From contig CAZMSQ010000022.1 in assembly GCA_964569025.1 (NCBI GenBank), positions 1 through 35,598 on the forward strand: a DNA stretch of 35,598 nucleotides. Direction: 5' to 3'. The notes under the pieces were generated by a model. It saw nothing but the letters and a program-made list of their open reading frames with translations, did not search any database and was not told where the DNA came from. The DNA is from CAZMSQ01 sp964569025 (GTDB taxonomy: Bacteria; Bacteroidota; Bacteroidia; Chitinophagales; Saprospiraceae). Below, in pieces: positions 14,819-23,769 of this stretch. The stretch's first letter is position 1. The number at the start of each line of letters is the position of its first letter. The position numbers and the translations under genes are program-made.

Positions 14819-16231
14819 ATGCCCGGTACAATCGATCAATGTCCAGCCCACATCGCCTCACTGATTACATCAGGCGGAGACGAGCGCATTACCACCGATG
14901 CCGGGACCGGATCGAACAAGTACTTCGTGAATCCGGCCGAGGTGACCGGACGCCTGAACCGTGGAAGCTGTACCTGCTCGACATTGAACCCGTATTCGCT
15001 CGAGCGACTGATGATTTTCCATGAGCGGCTGGCTGAAGAAGGATTTGAGAAGTTGCGACGTGAGCAGGTTTCACGGCTAAAGACCCTGCTGAATTATGAG
15101 GGAGAAGACAAGTTTGAAATCTTCTTCGCACCCTCAGGCAGTGACCTGAGCTACCTGCCCCTCTTAATGGCTGGCATGCTCTATCCCGGCAAAAAAATCC
15201 ACAATCTGCTCACCTGTCCTGAAGAACTTGGCACCGGCACCCAGATAGCTGCCCTCGGCAGGTATTTCATGCAGGCCAACCAGTTTGGCGAAGAGATGCC
15301 CTACCGGGATTTGCTCAGCGAGGATATCGACATTGAAGTCAGCAATTTTCCGGCTCGCGATGTAGACGGCCGGATTATGGACCACAATCAGGAGCTCCGA
15401 GCCGTTATTCGGGCGCACAGCGACCAGGCCCGGATTGGCAACTTGGTGATTGGCTCAAAGTCCGGCATTGAAAACAACCTAAATATTCTCTTTGAGGTAG
15501 AAGACGAGATGCTGTGGGTAGTCGATTTGTGCCAATTCCGAAACAGCAAGCGCTTGGTCAACAAGTTGCTGGACTTGAACTGCATGATTATGCTCACTGG
15601 CTCAAAATTTTACCAGTCACCCCCATTTTGCGGGTTGATGCTGGTACCCCGCCAGATCATTAGGCGCCTTCAGTCTGCATCAGGACCGGTGGCCGCCACA
15701 TTCACGCGCCTGTTCAGCCGGCAGGACATCCCTGAGACCCTGCCAGATTTGCGCCGGCAATTTCGCGATTTCCACAACGAGGGTCTGATGGCGCGCTGGG
15801 AATGTGCCATCTCAGAAATGGAAGCCTATGACGCCATTCCCCGGCAGGTGGCCCAGGAGATGATTACAACCTGGAACAGCTTTGTGAGGCAGGAGCTCAT
15901 AAGCCGCCCCATCTTTGAGCTGATGCCCAATCAGGAGCAGACCAACAAGTCAATCATTTCATTCAGGGTGCGCTGCCAGGATCGCTACCTCGACCATGAG
16001 GAACTGCGGCGCGTCTTTGAGGCAGTAGTCACAGACTCCCACAACACCCTTTCAGGCCCGTACCACAAAATCTTCATCGGCCAGCCAGTGGCCTATGCAG
16101 ACAAGTCTTTCATTCGTCTGGCTCTTGGCAGCTATGACCTCCGGCAGCTGCTCGACAGTGGTGGCAACCTGGACAATGACCGGACCATCATAGACATTCT
16201 CGAACAAAAGGCGCTTGAGCTGTGCTCCTGA
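14819..16231 (+). CDS. Fold-type-I PLP-dependent enzyme (aminotransferase-like), function unknown
   Basis: A protein of about 470 residues. The PLP site is visible: Asp236 in WVVDLCQFR, which would contact the pyridine nitrogen, and the Schiff-base Lys263 in MLTGSKFYQSPPFCG, the usual 'TGSK' style of class V or related aminotransferases. An N-terminal PSGSDLSYLPL would bind the phosphate. I do not recognise a specific family. The start at 14819 (MPGTIDQ) is preferred because a perfect -7 box lies at 14768-14775 within the longer open frame. The stop overlaps the GTG start of the next gene, also a PLP enzyme but of another fold, so both probably serve one amino-acid pathway. A cysteine-desulfurase-like or group-transfer role cannot be excluded. 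Confidence 0.75.
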   Translation: MPGTIDQCPAHIASLITSGGDERITTDAGTGSNKYFVNPAEVTGRLNRGSCTCSTLNPYSLERLMIFHERLAEEGFEKLRREQVSRLKTLLNYEGEDKFEIFFAPSGSDLSYLPLLMAGMLYPGKKIHNLLTCPEELGTGTQIAALGRYFMQANQFGEEMPYRDLLSEDIDIEVSNFPARDVDGRIMDHNQELRAVIRAHSDQARIGNLVIGSKSGIENNLNILFEVEDEMLWVVDLCQFRNSKRLVNKLLDLNCMIMLTGSKFYQSPPFCGLMLVPRQIIRRLQSASGPVAATFTRLFSRQDIPETLPDLRRQFRDFHNEGLMARWECAISEMEAYDAIPRQVAQEMITTWNSFVRQELISRPIFELMPNQEQTNKSIISFRVRCQDRYLDHEELRRVFEAVVTDSHNTLSGPYHKIFIGQPVAYADKSFIRLALGSYDLRQLLDSGGNLDNDRTIIDILEQKALELCS

Positions 16232-17541
16232 GGCCCGGCCCCGACCGGTATGCCGATGCCTTGCAACAATCGCGTGCGCACCAGCTGATTGACCAGGACG
16301 ACACAGCCCTTATTTTCATCGACCTTGATATTCTCGACAATCGCCTCAGCCACCTGACTGAGGCCTTCCCCCTGTCTGCATTCCACGCTGCAGCAATCAA
16401 GGCGCACCCGATGTTCAGCAGCCTTGAGCACATTGCAGCCCGCGGCTATGGTCTCGAGGCTGCCTCAATCGAAGAGGTGGCGCTGGCCTCTGCAGCGGGT
16501 GTGCCCGCCGAACGCATCGTCTTTGACTCTCCGGTCAAAACAGACCGCGAAATTAGCTGGTGCGCCGGCCACATGCCCGGGATGATTCTCAATGTCAATT
16601 CGCTTGATGAGCTTGATCGCATCCCTGCTGGCAGTGACCTCCGCGTTGGCATCCGCGTCAATCCGCTGGTTGATGCCGGCTCACCGGAAGTCTTTCAGGT
16701 CAGCGGGCATCACTCTAAATTCGGGGTGCCGATTACAGACCGGGAGGCCATCATTCGGGCCTGCCTCTCGCATCCTGCTGTGTGCGGACTCCATCTTCAT
16801 GTGGGCTCCGAAATTTCCAGGCCCGAAGTTCAGGCTATGGCTATTCGCAATGTCTACCATTTGGCCCTCGAGATAGATCGCCGCCGCGCTGCTGCAGGCG
16901 TTGGGAAAGACCTGACATTCCTCGATATCGGAGGCGGTTTTCCGGCCCGCTATGAGGCAGGCGAGCAGGGCGGTCTTTCGGAGTATGTGGCAGCTATCCT
17001 GGAGCTCGCTCCGGAACTCTTTCATCGCTATCAGGTCATTACGGAGTTTGGCCGCTTTATCTTTGCGCACTGTGCCTGGCTGTGGAGCCAAATCGAATAC
17101 CTGACCGACCCGACCGACAGCCTGTCCGGTCGGGCAATGCTCCATGCAGGTGCAGACCTGTTTGTGCGCGAGATCTACATGCCGGGCGCACCGGTGCATC
17201 AAATCACTGTGCTCGACGAGCAGGGCCAACCAAAATCAGGCCCGGCCAGACCCTACGACCTTGCCGGCCCCCTTTGTTTTGGGGGCGACTTTCTGGGCAA
17301 AGATATGCTCGTGCCGGCACTTGAACGAGGAGACCAGATTGTGGTTGGCGACATCGGAGCCAACAGTTTCGCCTTATGGTCACGCCACTGCAGCCGCCGC
17401 TTCCCAAAAGTCATAGCCCTGTCGTCCGAATGGCCTTCCCCCCGCATTGTCCGCCCGCGGGAGACCATGGATGACATCATCCGCTTCTGGAGAGGCACGC
17501 CCAACACAGACCTGCATTCTCCATTCTCACCCACCCTTTAA
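16222..17541 (+). CDS. LysA-like PLP decarboxylase (fold type III, Orn/DAP/Arg family 2)
   Basis: A 439-residue protein starting at GTG 16222 and overlapping the previous gene by 10 nt. Features of the alanine-racemase-fold decarboxylases are Schiff-base Lys60 in HAAAIKAHPM, LHLHVGSE (PLP-contact His and phosphate site), a FLDIGGGFP glycine loop, ITEFGRFIFA, and the second-subunit CxxxD motif (Cys352 and Asp356 in LCFGGDF). Diaminopimelate decarboxylase has the same layout, with EPGR where this has EFGR, so the substrate may differ. The FDSPVKTDREI segment resembles LysA-like paralogues of uncertain function. Partnering with a fold-type-I enzyme suggests a small pathway making or degrading a non-standard amino acid or polyamine. 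That role is inferred. Confidence 0.8.
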   Translation: MLLRPGPDRYADALQQSRAHQLIDQDDTALIFIDLDILDNRLSHLTEAFPLSAFHAAAIKAHPMFSSLEHIAARGYGLEAASIEEVALASAAGVPAERIVFDSPVKTDREISWCAGHMPGMILNVNSLDELDRIPAGSDLRVGIRVNPLVDAGSPEVFQVSGHHSKFGVPITDREAIIRACLSHPAVCGLHLHVGSEISRPEVQAMAIRNVYHLALEIDRRRAAAGVGKDLTFLDIGGGFPARYEAGEQGGLSEYVAAILELAPELFHRYQVITEFGRFIFAHCAWLWSQIEYLTDPTDSLSGRAMLHAGADLFVREIYMPGAPVHQITVLDEQGQPKSGPARPYDLAGPLCFGGDFLGKDMLVPALERGDQIVVGDIGANSFALWSRHCSRRFPKVIALSSEWPSPRIVRPRETMDDIIRFWRGTPNTDLHSPFSPTL

Positions 17542-17552
17542 ACCAAACGGCC

Positions 17553-18278
17553 ATTCTTCATACACGAGCCATAGTCCTGCGGGCCGTGAAATACGGCGAG
17601 ACCAGCTTGATTCTGGACATGCTGACCCGGGAGCAAGGCCGCCGCTCATTTATTATTGGAGGAGTGAGAAAAGCCGCTTCGCGCATCAGCCCTGGACTGC
17701 TCAAGCCGATGGCTCTGATCGATATCGTGGCCTATGACCGGCCAGACCGAGAGCTGAACCGACTCAAAGAAGTGCGGGCAGACTTCGTCTATGAACATCT
17801 GCCATTTGAACTGGTGCGGGGCACCATTGGGTTGTTTATGATAGAGCTGGTACAGAAAGCAGTGCGGGTCTCAGAGCCTGACTACGAGTTGTTCGACTTT
17901 GTGGCCCGTGCCTTTAGCGAACTCGACGGCACAGAGTCATCGACCGGCACCTGGCATCTTGCCTTCGCCTTGCATCTGGCAGGATTCCTCGGCTTTGCTC
18001 CATCGGGATGGCACGATGCAGAACGGCCCTGTTTCGACCTCAAGCTCGGTCGGTTTTCCGCCGGCCATGGACAACCTGAGCGACTGCTGGATGCCGACAC
18101 AAGCCGCCTGCTCGGAGACTTGCTGGAATTAGATGTGACAGAAAGCCACCGGGTTCAGGCCAGCCGCAGCCAGCGACTGGCTCTTGCAGATGGAATCGTG
18201 CGCTACTACCAGTACCATGTTGACGGTTTTGCCGGGCTGAACAGCCTTGAGGTTTTGCGGGCAGTGATGAAGTCGTAG
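17553..18278 (+). CDS. recO: DNA repair protein RecO, probable ATT start
   Basis: RecO promotes loading of RecA by helping displace SSB during recombinational repair of gaps. The protein shows an N-terminal OB-fold, HTRAIVLRAVKYGETSLILD, followed by SFIIGGVRK, then a helical middle with FALHLAGFLGFAP and PCFDLKLGRFS. The first ATG or GTG in frame, GTG 17586, would cut off the first OB strand (TRAIVLRAV). Aligned with typical starts ('ML.KTR.IVL'), the initiator falls on ATT 17553, which reads ILHTR, 12 nt after the stop of the decarboxylase. ATT starts are rare but known (infC). It ends 9 bp from the convergent uvrA gene. The product is about 241 residues, normal for the family. Confidence 0.85.
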   Translation: MLHTRAIVLRAVKYGETSLILDMLTREQGRRSFIIGGVRKAASRISPGLLKPMALIDIVAYDRPDRELNRLKEVRADFVYEHLPFELVRGTIGLFMIELVQKAVRVSEPDYELFDFVARAFSELDGTESSTGTWHLAFALHLAGFLGFAPSGWHDAERPCFDLKLGRFSAGHGQPERLLDADTSRLLGDLLELDVTESHRVQASRSQRLALADGIVRYYQYHVDGFAGLNSLEVLRAVMKS

Positions 18279-18287
18279 AATCAGCCA

Positions 18288-21176
18288 TCAGGACAATTCC
18301 CTGGCCAAAAAGCGCCCAGTATGGCTGCCTTCAACCAAAGCAACCTCTTCAGGCGTACCACTGCACAGAATGGTTCCGCCACCAGAACCTCCCTCCGGTC
18401 CGACATCAATGAGGTAATCGGCAATCTTGATGACATCCATGTTATGCTCGATAATCACAACCGTATTGCCCTTATCCACCAGTTTGTTGATGACCCGCAA
18501 GAGCTGCCTGACATCCTGAAAATGGAGCCCCGTTGTAGGCTCATCGAGAATGTAGAATGTATTTCCCGTGTCTCGCTTGGAGAGTTCTTCAGCCAGCTTC
18601 ACCCGCTGGGCCTCTCCTCCTGAAAGAGTGGTGGCTCGTTGCCCGAGGGTCAGGTATCCCAGACCGACATCTTCCAGCGTTTTGAGTTTGCGGTAGATCT
18701 TTGGTATGCTTTCAAAAAATTCAGCACTTTCGCTGACCGTCAGGTCGAGCACGTCGTTAATTGACTTTCCCTTGAACAGGATTTCGAGGGTCTCCCGGTT
18801 ATATCGCCGTCCGAGGCACTGCTCACAATCGACCTCCACATCTGGCAGGAAATTCATTTCGATGACCCGTTTGCCACCCCCCTGGCAGGTTTCGCAGCGG
18901 CCTCCTTTGACATTGAAAGAAAAACGGCCGGGCTGATAGCCTCTGATTTTTGCTTCCGGAATGTTGGAAAACAACTTGCGGATTTCGGTAAACACACCTG
19001 TGTACGTAGCCGGGTTGGAGCGAGGAGTGCGACCGATTGGTGACTGATCAATTTCAATGACCTTATCGATGTGCTCGATGCCCGACAGCGAATCATAGGT
19101 CAATGGGGGCTTAAGGCTGTTGAAAAAGTGCTGTCGGAGAATGGGATAGAGGGTTTCATTGATGAGGGTCGACTTCCCGCTGCCCGAAACGCCGGTCACG
19201 CAGATGAGGGTGCCGAGTGGAAACGTGACGCTGACTTTCTGAAGATTGTTGCCGCTGGCTCCGATGAGCGTAAGTTCGTTGCCATTGCCTTTGCGCCGCT
19301 GTTTCGGCAGCGGAATTTCCTCCCGCCCGTTCAGAAAATCGGCTGTTGGCGAATTGAGGGTCAGAAAGGTTTCCGGATGACCTTCTGCAACCACCTCTCC
19401 CCCATGCTTGCCCGCTCCGGGACCGAGGTCAATGAGATAATCCGAAGCCAGCATAATATCCTTGTCGTGCTCAACCACCAGTACTGAGTTACCGATGTCA
19501 GTCAGTTCGCGAAGCGCTTCTATCAGCTGCTGATTATCCCTCTGGTGCAATCCGATACTGGGCTCATCCAGAATGTAGGTGATGCCGGTGAGTTGTGATC
19601 CTATCTGGGTAGCAAGCCGGATACGCTGGGATTCACCCCCCGATAAGGTACGTGCAGGACGGTTGAGCGACAAATAATTGAGGCCGACATGCATCAGAAA
19701 TCCAAGCCGCAGCCGCAGCTCTTTGAGGACATCCTTGGCGATGGCCAGTTGGCGCTCTTCCAAGTGTCGGTCAACGGTGCTCATCCAATCCTGCAGAGGA
19801 CCAATATCCATCTCTGCCAACTGACCGATGTGTTTGTCATGGATACGAATATGCAGCGCTTCTTTGCGCAGCCGGTATCCACTGCACTCGGGGCAGGTGT
19901 CAACAGTCATGAAAGACTCCGCCCATCGCCTGATTTTTTCGGATGATGACTCCTCGTACCAGCCTTCCACCATTTTGAGGATGCCATCGTATGCCAGATT
20001 GTAGGAATAGTCCTGCTTCCCCACTCTCATCATCACCTTCGGACCATCTTCTTTGCTACCGTACAGTATCATGTCCAGCGCCTGCTGCGGAATCTTGTTG
20101 ACTGGCGTGGAAAAATTGAAGGCATAGCGCGATGCGATTACACGCAACTGCTTGAATGTCATGTTATCCCGAACCTCTCCAAGAGGTGCAATGCCACTGT
20201 CATTGATGCTTTTTGTTTCATCGGGAATGACCTTCTTCAAATCCACACGATGCACGGTACCCAGCCCATTGCAGGTCGGGCAGGCGCCATAGGGAGAATT
20301 GAAGGAGAATGTGTTTGGAGAGGGTTCCTCGTATGAAATCCCGGTTTCTGGATCCATGAGATGCTTGCTGTAGGGATGGATGATGTCAGCATCCATGTCC
20401 ATGAACAGAATCAACCCATTTCCCAGCTTGAGAGCAGTTTGCAGGGAGGCATTGAGCCGATCCCTTCGATCCACCTCCACTTTCAATCGGTCGACCACCA
20501 CTTCTATGTCATGGGTTTTGTATCGGTCTACCTTCATTTCCGGGACGACATTCACGATTTCACCATCCACCCGCACTTTGGTGTACCCCTGTTTGCGGAT
20601 ATGCTCAAAAAGCTCCCGGTAATGACCCTTCCGGCCTCTGACAAGAGGTGCGAGCAGGAGTCCTTTGCGCCCCTGAAAGTGGGAAAAGATATGGTCGACG
20701 ATTTGCTGTTCGGTATACCTGACCATTTTCTCGCCGCTGGCGTAGGAATAAGCCTCACCGGCTCTGGCGAAGAGGAGTCGGAGAAAGTCGTAGATTTCTG
20801 TGATGGTCCCGACTGTGGAGCGCGGATTGCGGGAGGTGGTTTTTTGCTCTATGGAGATCACCGGGCTGAGGCCTGTAATTTTGTCTACATCCGGGCGCTC
20901 CATTTCTCCGATAAACTGGCGTGCGTAGGCGGTAAATGTTTCCATGTAGCGGCGCTGGCCCTCGGCATAAATGGTATCGAATGCCAGGGAAGACTTTCCA
21001 CTGCCGCTGATTCCGGTGATGACCACCAACTTATTGCGGGGAATGTCGAGGTCTATGCCCTTGAGATTGTGTTCACGGGCTCCGGAGACAGACATGATGT
21101 CCGGTTCGTAATACGCTTCTGTCTCTGTCGGCACCTCAGCGCTTTTTTCAATCATCATTCCTCCATTATTTTCCAT
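18288..21176 (-). CDS. uvrA: Excinuclease ABC subunit A
   Basis: UvrA is the damage-sensing ATPase of nucleotide excision repair and delivers UvrB to lesions. At 962 residues it is of normal length. The first ABC domain has Walker A GISGSGKSS (about 55-63) and a signature LSGGESQRIRLA. The second has GVSGSGKSTL and LSGGEAQRVKLAEEL with Walker B YILDEPTTGLH. Zinc modules are visible as CPTCNGLG, CPECSGYR and the CETCQGGGKR...CEQCLGRRYN finger that contacts DNA. It is the last gene of a minus-strand run and converges on recO. A hairpin separates it from the upstream GH31 gene, so it may have its own start of transcription. Confidence 0.97.
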   Translation of the reverse strand: MENNGGMMIEKSAEVPTETEAYYEPDIMSVSGAREHNLKGIDLDIPRNKLVVITGISGSGKSSLAFDTIYAEGQRRYMETFTAYARQFIGEMERPDVDKITGLSPVISIEQKTTSRNPRSTVGTITEIYDFLRLLFARAGEAYSYASGEKMVRYTEQQIVDHIFSHFQGRKGLLLAPLVRGRKGHYRELFEHIRKQGYTKVRVDGEIVNVVPEMKVDRYKTHDIEVVVDRLKVEVDRRDRLNASLQTALKLGNGLILFMDMDADIIHPYSKHLMDPETGISYEEPSPNTFSFNSPYGACPTCNGLGTVHRVDLKKVIPDETKSINDSGIAPLGEVRDNMTFKQLRVIASRYAFNFSTPVNKIPQQALDMILYGSKEDGPKVMMRVGKQDYSYNLAYDGILKMVEGWYEESSSEKIRRWAESFMTVDTCPECSGYRLRKEALHIRIHDKHIGQLAEMDIGPLQDWMSTVDRHLEERQLAIAKDVLKELRLRLGFLMHVGLNYLSLNRPARTLSGGESQRIRLATQIGSQLTGITYILDEPSIGLHQRDNQQLIEALRELTDIGNSVLVVEHDKDIMLASDYLIDLGPGAGKHGGEVVAEGHPETFLTLNSPTADFLNGREEIPLPKQRRKGNGNELTLIGASGNNLQKVSVTFPLGTLICVTGVSGSGKSTLINETLYPILRQHFFNSLKPPLTYDSLSGIEHIDKVIEIDQSPIGRTPRSNPATYTGVFTEIRKLFSNIPEAKIRGYQPGRFSFNVKGGRCETCQGGGKRVIEMNFLPDVEVDCEQCLGRRYNRETLEILFKGKSINDVLDLTVSESAEFFESIPKIYRKLKTLEDVGLGYLTLGQRATTLSGGEAQRVKLAEELSKRDTGNTFYILDEPTTGLHFQDVRQLLRVINKLVDKGNTVVIIEHNMDVIKIADYLIDVGPEGGSGGGTILCSGTPEEVALVEGSHTGRFLARELS

Positions 21177-21181
21177 CTGCT

Positions 21182-21203
21182 AAAAACCCCGGCATCCCGG
21201 GTT
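21182..21203 (-). terminator. Intrinsic terminator between GH31 and uvrA
   Basis: On the minus strand AACCCGG pairs with CCGGGGTT across a small loop, and TTTTT follows. It lies about 30 nt past the GH31 stop and directly before the uvrA start codon. The stem is short and has one bulge, so strength is uncertain. Confidence 0.5.
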
Positions 21204-21234
21204 GGTTCACATTCACGGGGGTGTCTACTGTACC

Positions 21235-23697
21235 TTATTCAAGGAGGCATCTAGAAAATACGGCTGTCTCCAGAAGGGCCTCCCAGCCTGTGGCAGTTTC
21301 TTCAATGAGCACATATTTGCCATCAATTCTCAATCGGCGGGGCTGAAAAGGGAGGCCCACAAACTGGAGGCGAATGCGTTTCCAGTTAGATTTCCAAACG
21401 CCTTTCCTGTGCCAGCTCAGCTCAACAGCTCCGGAATAGCCGGTCTGTGTCATCCTGTTTTCGAGGCAGCCGCCTTTTTGGTAGGCGAAACCCTCACCGG
21501 CATCTTCATACCAGGCTGACTGCTGCGATCCCTTGGCGTAGCAGATTCGGAGGGTCAGTTCCTCGGCAGGCTCGGCTGTATGCTGGCGGACTGGCCACAG
21601 CGGCAGTACTGCTCCGGCACGGATGTAGAGGGGAATCGCCTCTATCGGGGCCTCCACCCGTTTAAAGCCCTGCCCACTGACTGCGGCGCCGGTATGAAAA
21701 TCATACCAACGTCCACGCGGAAAATATACAGCCTGCTGTCGCTCGCCGGGGTTGAGTACCGGACTGACCAGCAGATCGGGACCACAGAGAAACTCCCGCT
21801 CCCTGAGGAGACAATCGGGATCAGCGGAATCAAAAAACGAAAGAGGGGTGAGAATGGGTTGGCCGGAGGTAACGTATTCTCTGAATGCAGAATACAGGTA
21901 TCCGAGGAGCTGGTAACGGAGCTCGATGGCAGCTTTGGCGTATGCTGTCCAGGGCTCGCCGAAGGCCCACGGCTCCTGGTCCATCCGGTCATCAGCCTGT
22001 GCGGTGAGCAGGCTTTCCTCATCGACCGCTTCAGCACCGCTGGCGTGGTTGCCCATGGAGTGGGTCCGGAAGAGAGGGTGGAATGCTCCGAGTTGGACCC
22101 AGCGGACAAACAGTTCGGGCTCCGGGCGGTCTACAAATCCGCCGATGTCTGAGCCGCAAAAGGAAAACCCGCTGATGCTCAGTCGCTGGCACTGCCTGTT
22201 GGCGATGGCCAGATGCTCCCATGTGGAGATATTGTCGCCGGTCCATACAGCTGCATATCGCTGCCCGCCCGAAAAGGAGGCGCGTGTCAGCACGAAAGGG
22301 CGCCGCTCAGGGTCGAGGGCAAGCAGACCCTCAGTGGTAGCGCGCGTCATTTGCATTCCATAGACATTGTGTACGCGGGCATGATGGACTGGCTGTCCCT
22401 CGAAATGGTGCATAACATCATCTGGAAACGTCATACTACTAAGCCGGAACACCGCCGGTTCATTCATATCATTCCAGAAGCCACTGATGCCTGTCTCCAG
22501 ATACAGCTGCCGATACAGGCGCCCCCACCATTGGCGGACATCGGGGTTGGTATAATCCGGAAACACGCACGGCCCCGGCCAGACCGGACCAACCATGAGG
22601 CTGCCATCGGGTCGGCGACAAAAGACATCTTTCTCCAAACCGTCCTTATAAATGCTGTAGCCCGATTCCTGTTTGATACCTGGATCAATCATCACCACGG
22701 TCCGAAATCCATCTGCCCTCAGCTCGCTGACGAGGCCCGCCGGATCAGGGAATCGCTCCTGGTCCCAGGTGAAGCACCGATATTCATCCATATAGTCGAT
22801 ATCCAGATAGATGGCATCGCACGGGATTGACAAAGCCCTGAATTGCGAGGCCACCTCCCGCACCCTGTCATCTGGAAAATAGCTCCATCTGCATTGGTGA
22901 TAGCCCAGTGCCCAGATAGGCGGCAAGTCAGGCAGCCCTGTTAAAAGGGCATACCGGCGGGCAACTGCACAGAGGTCTTCTCCGAAAATGAAGTAGTACA
23001 CCATTTCACCTCCTGCCGCGGAGATGCGAAGCGAATCAGCCTCTTCAGTGCCAAAATCAAACGTGGTGCGATAGGAATTGTCGATGAACATCCCCCATGC
23101 GCCAGCCTCAGAGAGGCCGCAATAAAATGGGATGCTTCTATATAGTGGATCCGACCCAATGCCATAGGCATACGCATCGGTATTCCAGTTTTCAAACTTT
23201 TGCCCGCGGAGCTGAAGTTGCCCGGCCTTGTCGCCAAGACCAAAATAGTATTCATCCGGCCCCATCCGACGATCAATCTCCACTCTGGTCACGCCCCGGC
23301 ACATAGAATGAATCCCTAAGAACCCATCACGATCATCCTGCAACACACCGCCTTCGGCATTCTCCATACGGACCTTCCCTGATTCTTTTTCTACCACCAC
23401 ATTCAATGGCCCACCTGATGCTGCAATGTGCTTGGCTGATTGCCTCACAACAACCTCAGGCGCAGAAAAGGGCTCGGTACCTGAAGTGGTGGCATAGCTG
23501 AGGGGAGGGGGCGGCATATCGGGGACGTGATAACTGACCCTGACCAAATGAGGGTCCAGAAAGCGGATGTCGATCGTCAGCTGATTGGCAGCGATGAGGC
23601 GGACTCCGTCTGGCATGGTCTGGTGTCTGGCAATGCGGTCTGAAGTATACCGGGAAAGCAGGTCATCGTGCCTGATAGAGAGGTCTGTTTCTTCCAT
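21235..23697 (-). CDS. Glycoside hydrolase family 31 (alpha-glucosidase-like)
   Basis: An 820-residue GH31 enzyme, normal length, with no signal peptide, so probably cytoplasmic. It has the N-terminal beta-sandwich region, then the (beta/alpha)8 barrel with LGYHQCRWSY, the catalytic nucleophile D410 in GFWNDMNEPAVF, and the acid/base D488 in WTGDNISTWEHL. GFSFCGSDIGGFV and FHPLFRTHS follow, then the C-terminal sheet domains. GH31 enzymes usually release alpha-linked glucose, less often xylose or other sugars; the WNDMNEP form fits alpha-glucosidases. It follows the LysM gene on the same strand after 72 bp. The genes around it show no starch-utilisation system, so substrate is unproven. Confidence 0.92.
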   Translation of the reverse strand: MEETDLSIRHDDLLSRYTSDRIARHQTMPDGVRLIAANQLTIDIRFLDPHLVRVSYHVPDMPPPPLSYATTSGTEPFSAPEVVVRQSAKHIAASGGPLNVVVEKESGKVRMENAEGGVLQDDRDGFLGIHSMCRGVTRVEIDRRMGPDEYYFGLGDKAGQLQLRGQKFENWNTDAYAYGIGSDPLYRSIPFYCGLSEAGAWGMFIDNSYRTTFDFGTEEADSLRISAAGGEMVYYFIFGEDLCAVARRYALLTGLPDLPPIWALGYHQCRWSYFPDDRVREVASQFRALSIPCDAIYLDIDYMDEYRCFTWDQERFPDPAGLVSELRADGFRTVVMIDPGIKQESGYSIYKDGLEKDVFCRRPDGSLMVGPVWPGPCVFPDYTNPDVRQWWGRLYRQLYLETGISGFWNDMNEPAVFRLSSMTFPDDVMHHFEGQPVHHARVHNVYGMQMTRATTEGLLALDPERRPFVLTRASFSGGQRYAAVWTGDNISTWEHLAIANRQCQRLSISGFSFCGSDIGGFVDRPEPELFVRWVQLGAFHPLFRTHSMGNHASGAEAVDEESLLTAQADDRMDQEPWAFGEPWTAYAKAAIELRYQLLGYLYSAFREYVTSGQPILTPLSFFDSADPDCLLREREFLCGPDLLVSPVLNPGERQQAVYFPRGRWYDFHTGAAVSGQGFKRVEAPIEAIPLYIRAGAVLPLWPVRQHTAEPAEELTLRICYAKGSQQSAWYEDAGEGFAYQKGGCLENRMTQTGYSGAVELSWHRKGVWKSNWKRIRLQFVGLPFQPRRLRIDGKYVLIEETATGWEALLETAVFSRCLLE

Positions 23698-23769
23698 GGC
23701 GAGTATCGGAACGTTTGGGCAAAATTCCGAATTTTTCCCGACCTAAGGGAAATCCTCGCGGAAAAGAGG

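Noticed and set aside
20361..21254. 297-codon plus-strand open frame
   Set aside because: Antisense to the 5' part of uvrA; no domain and no promoter.
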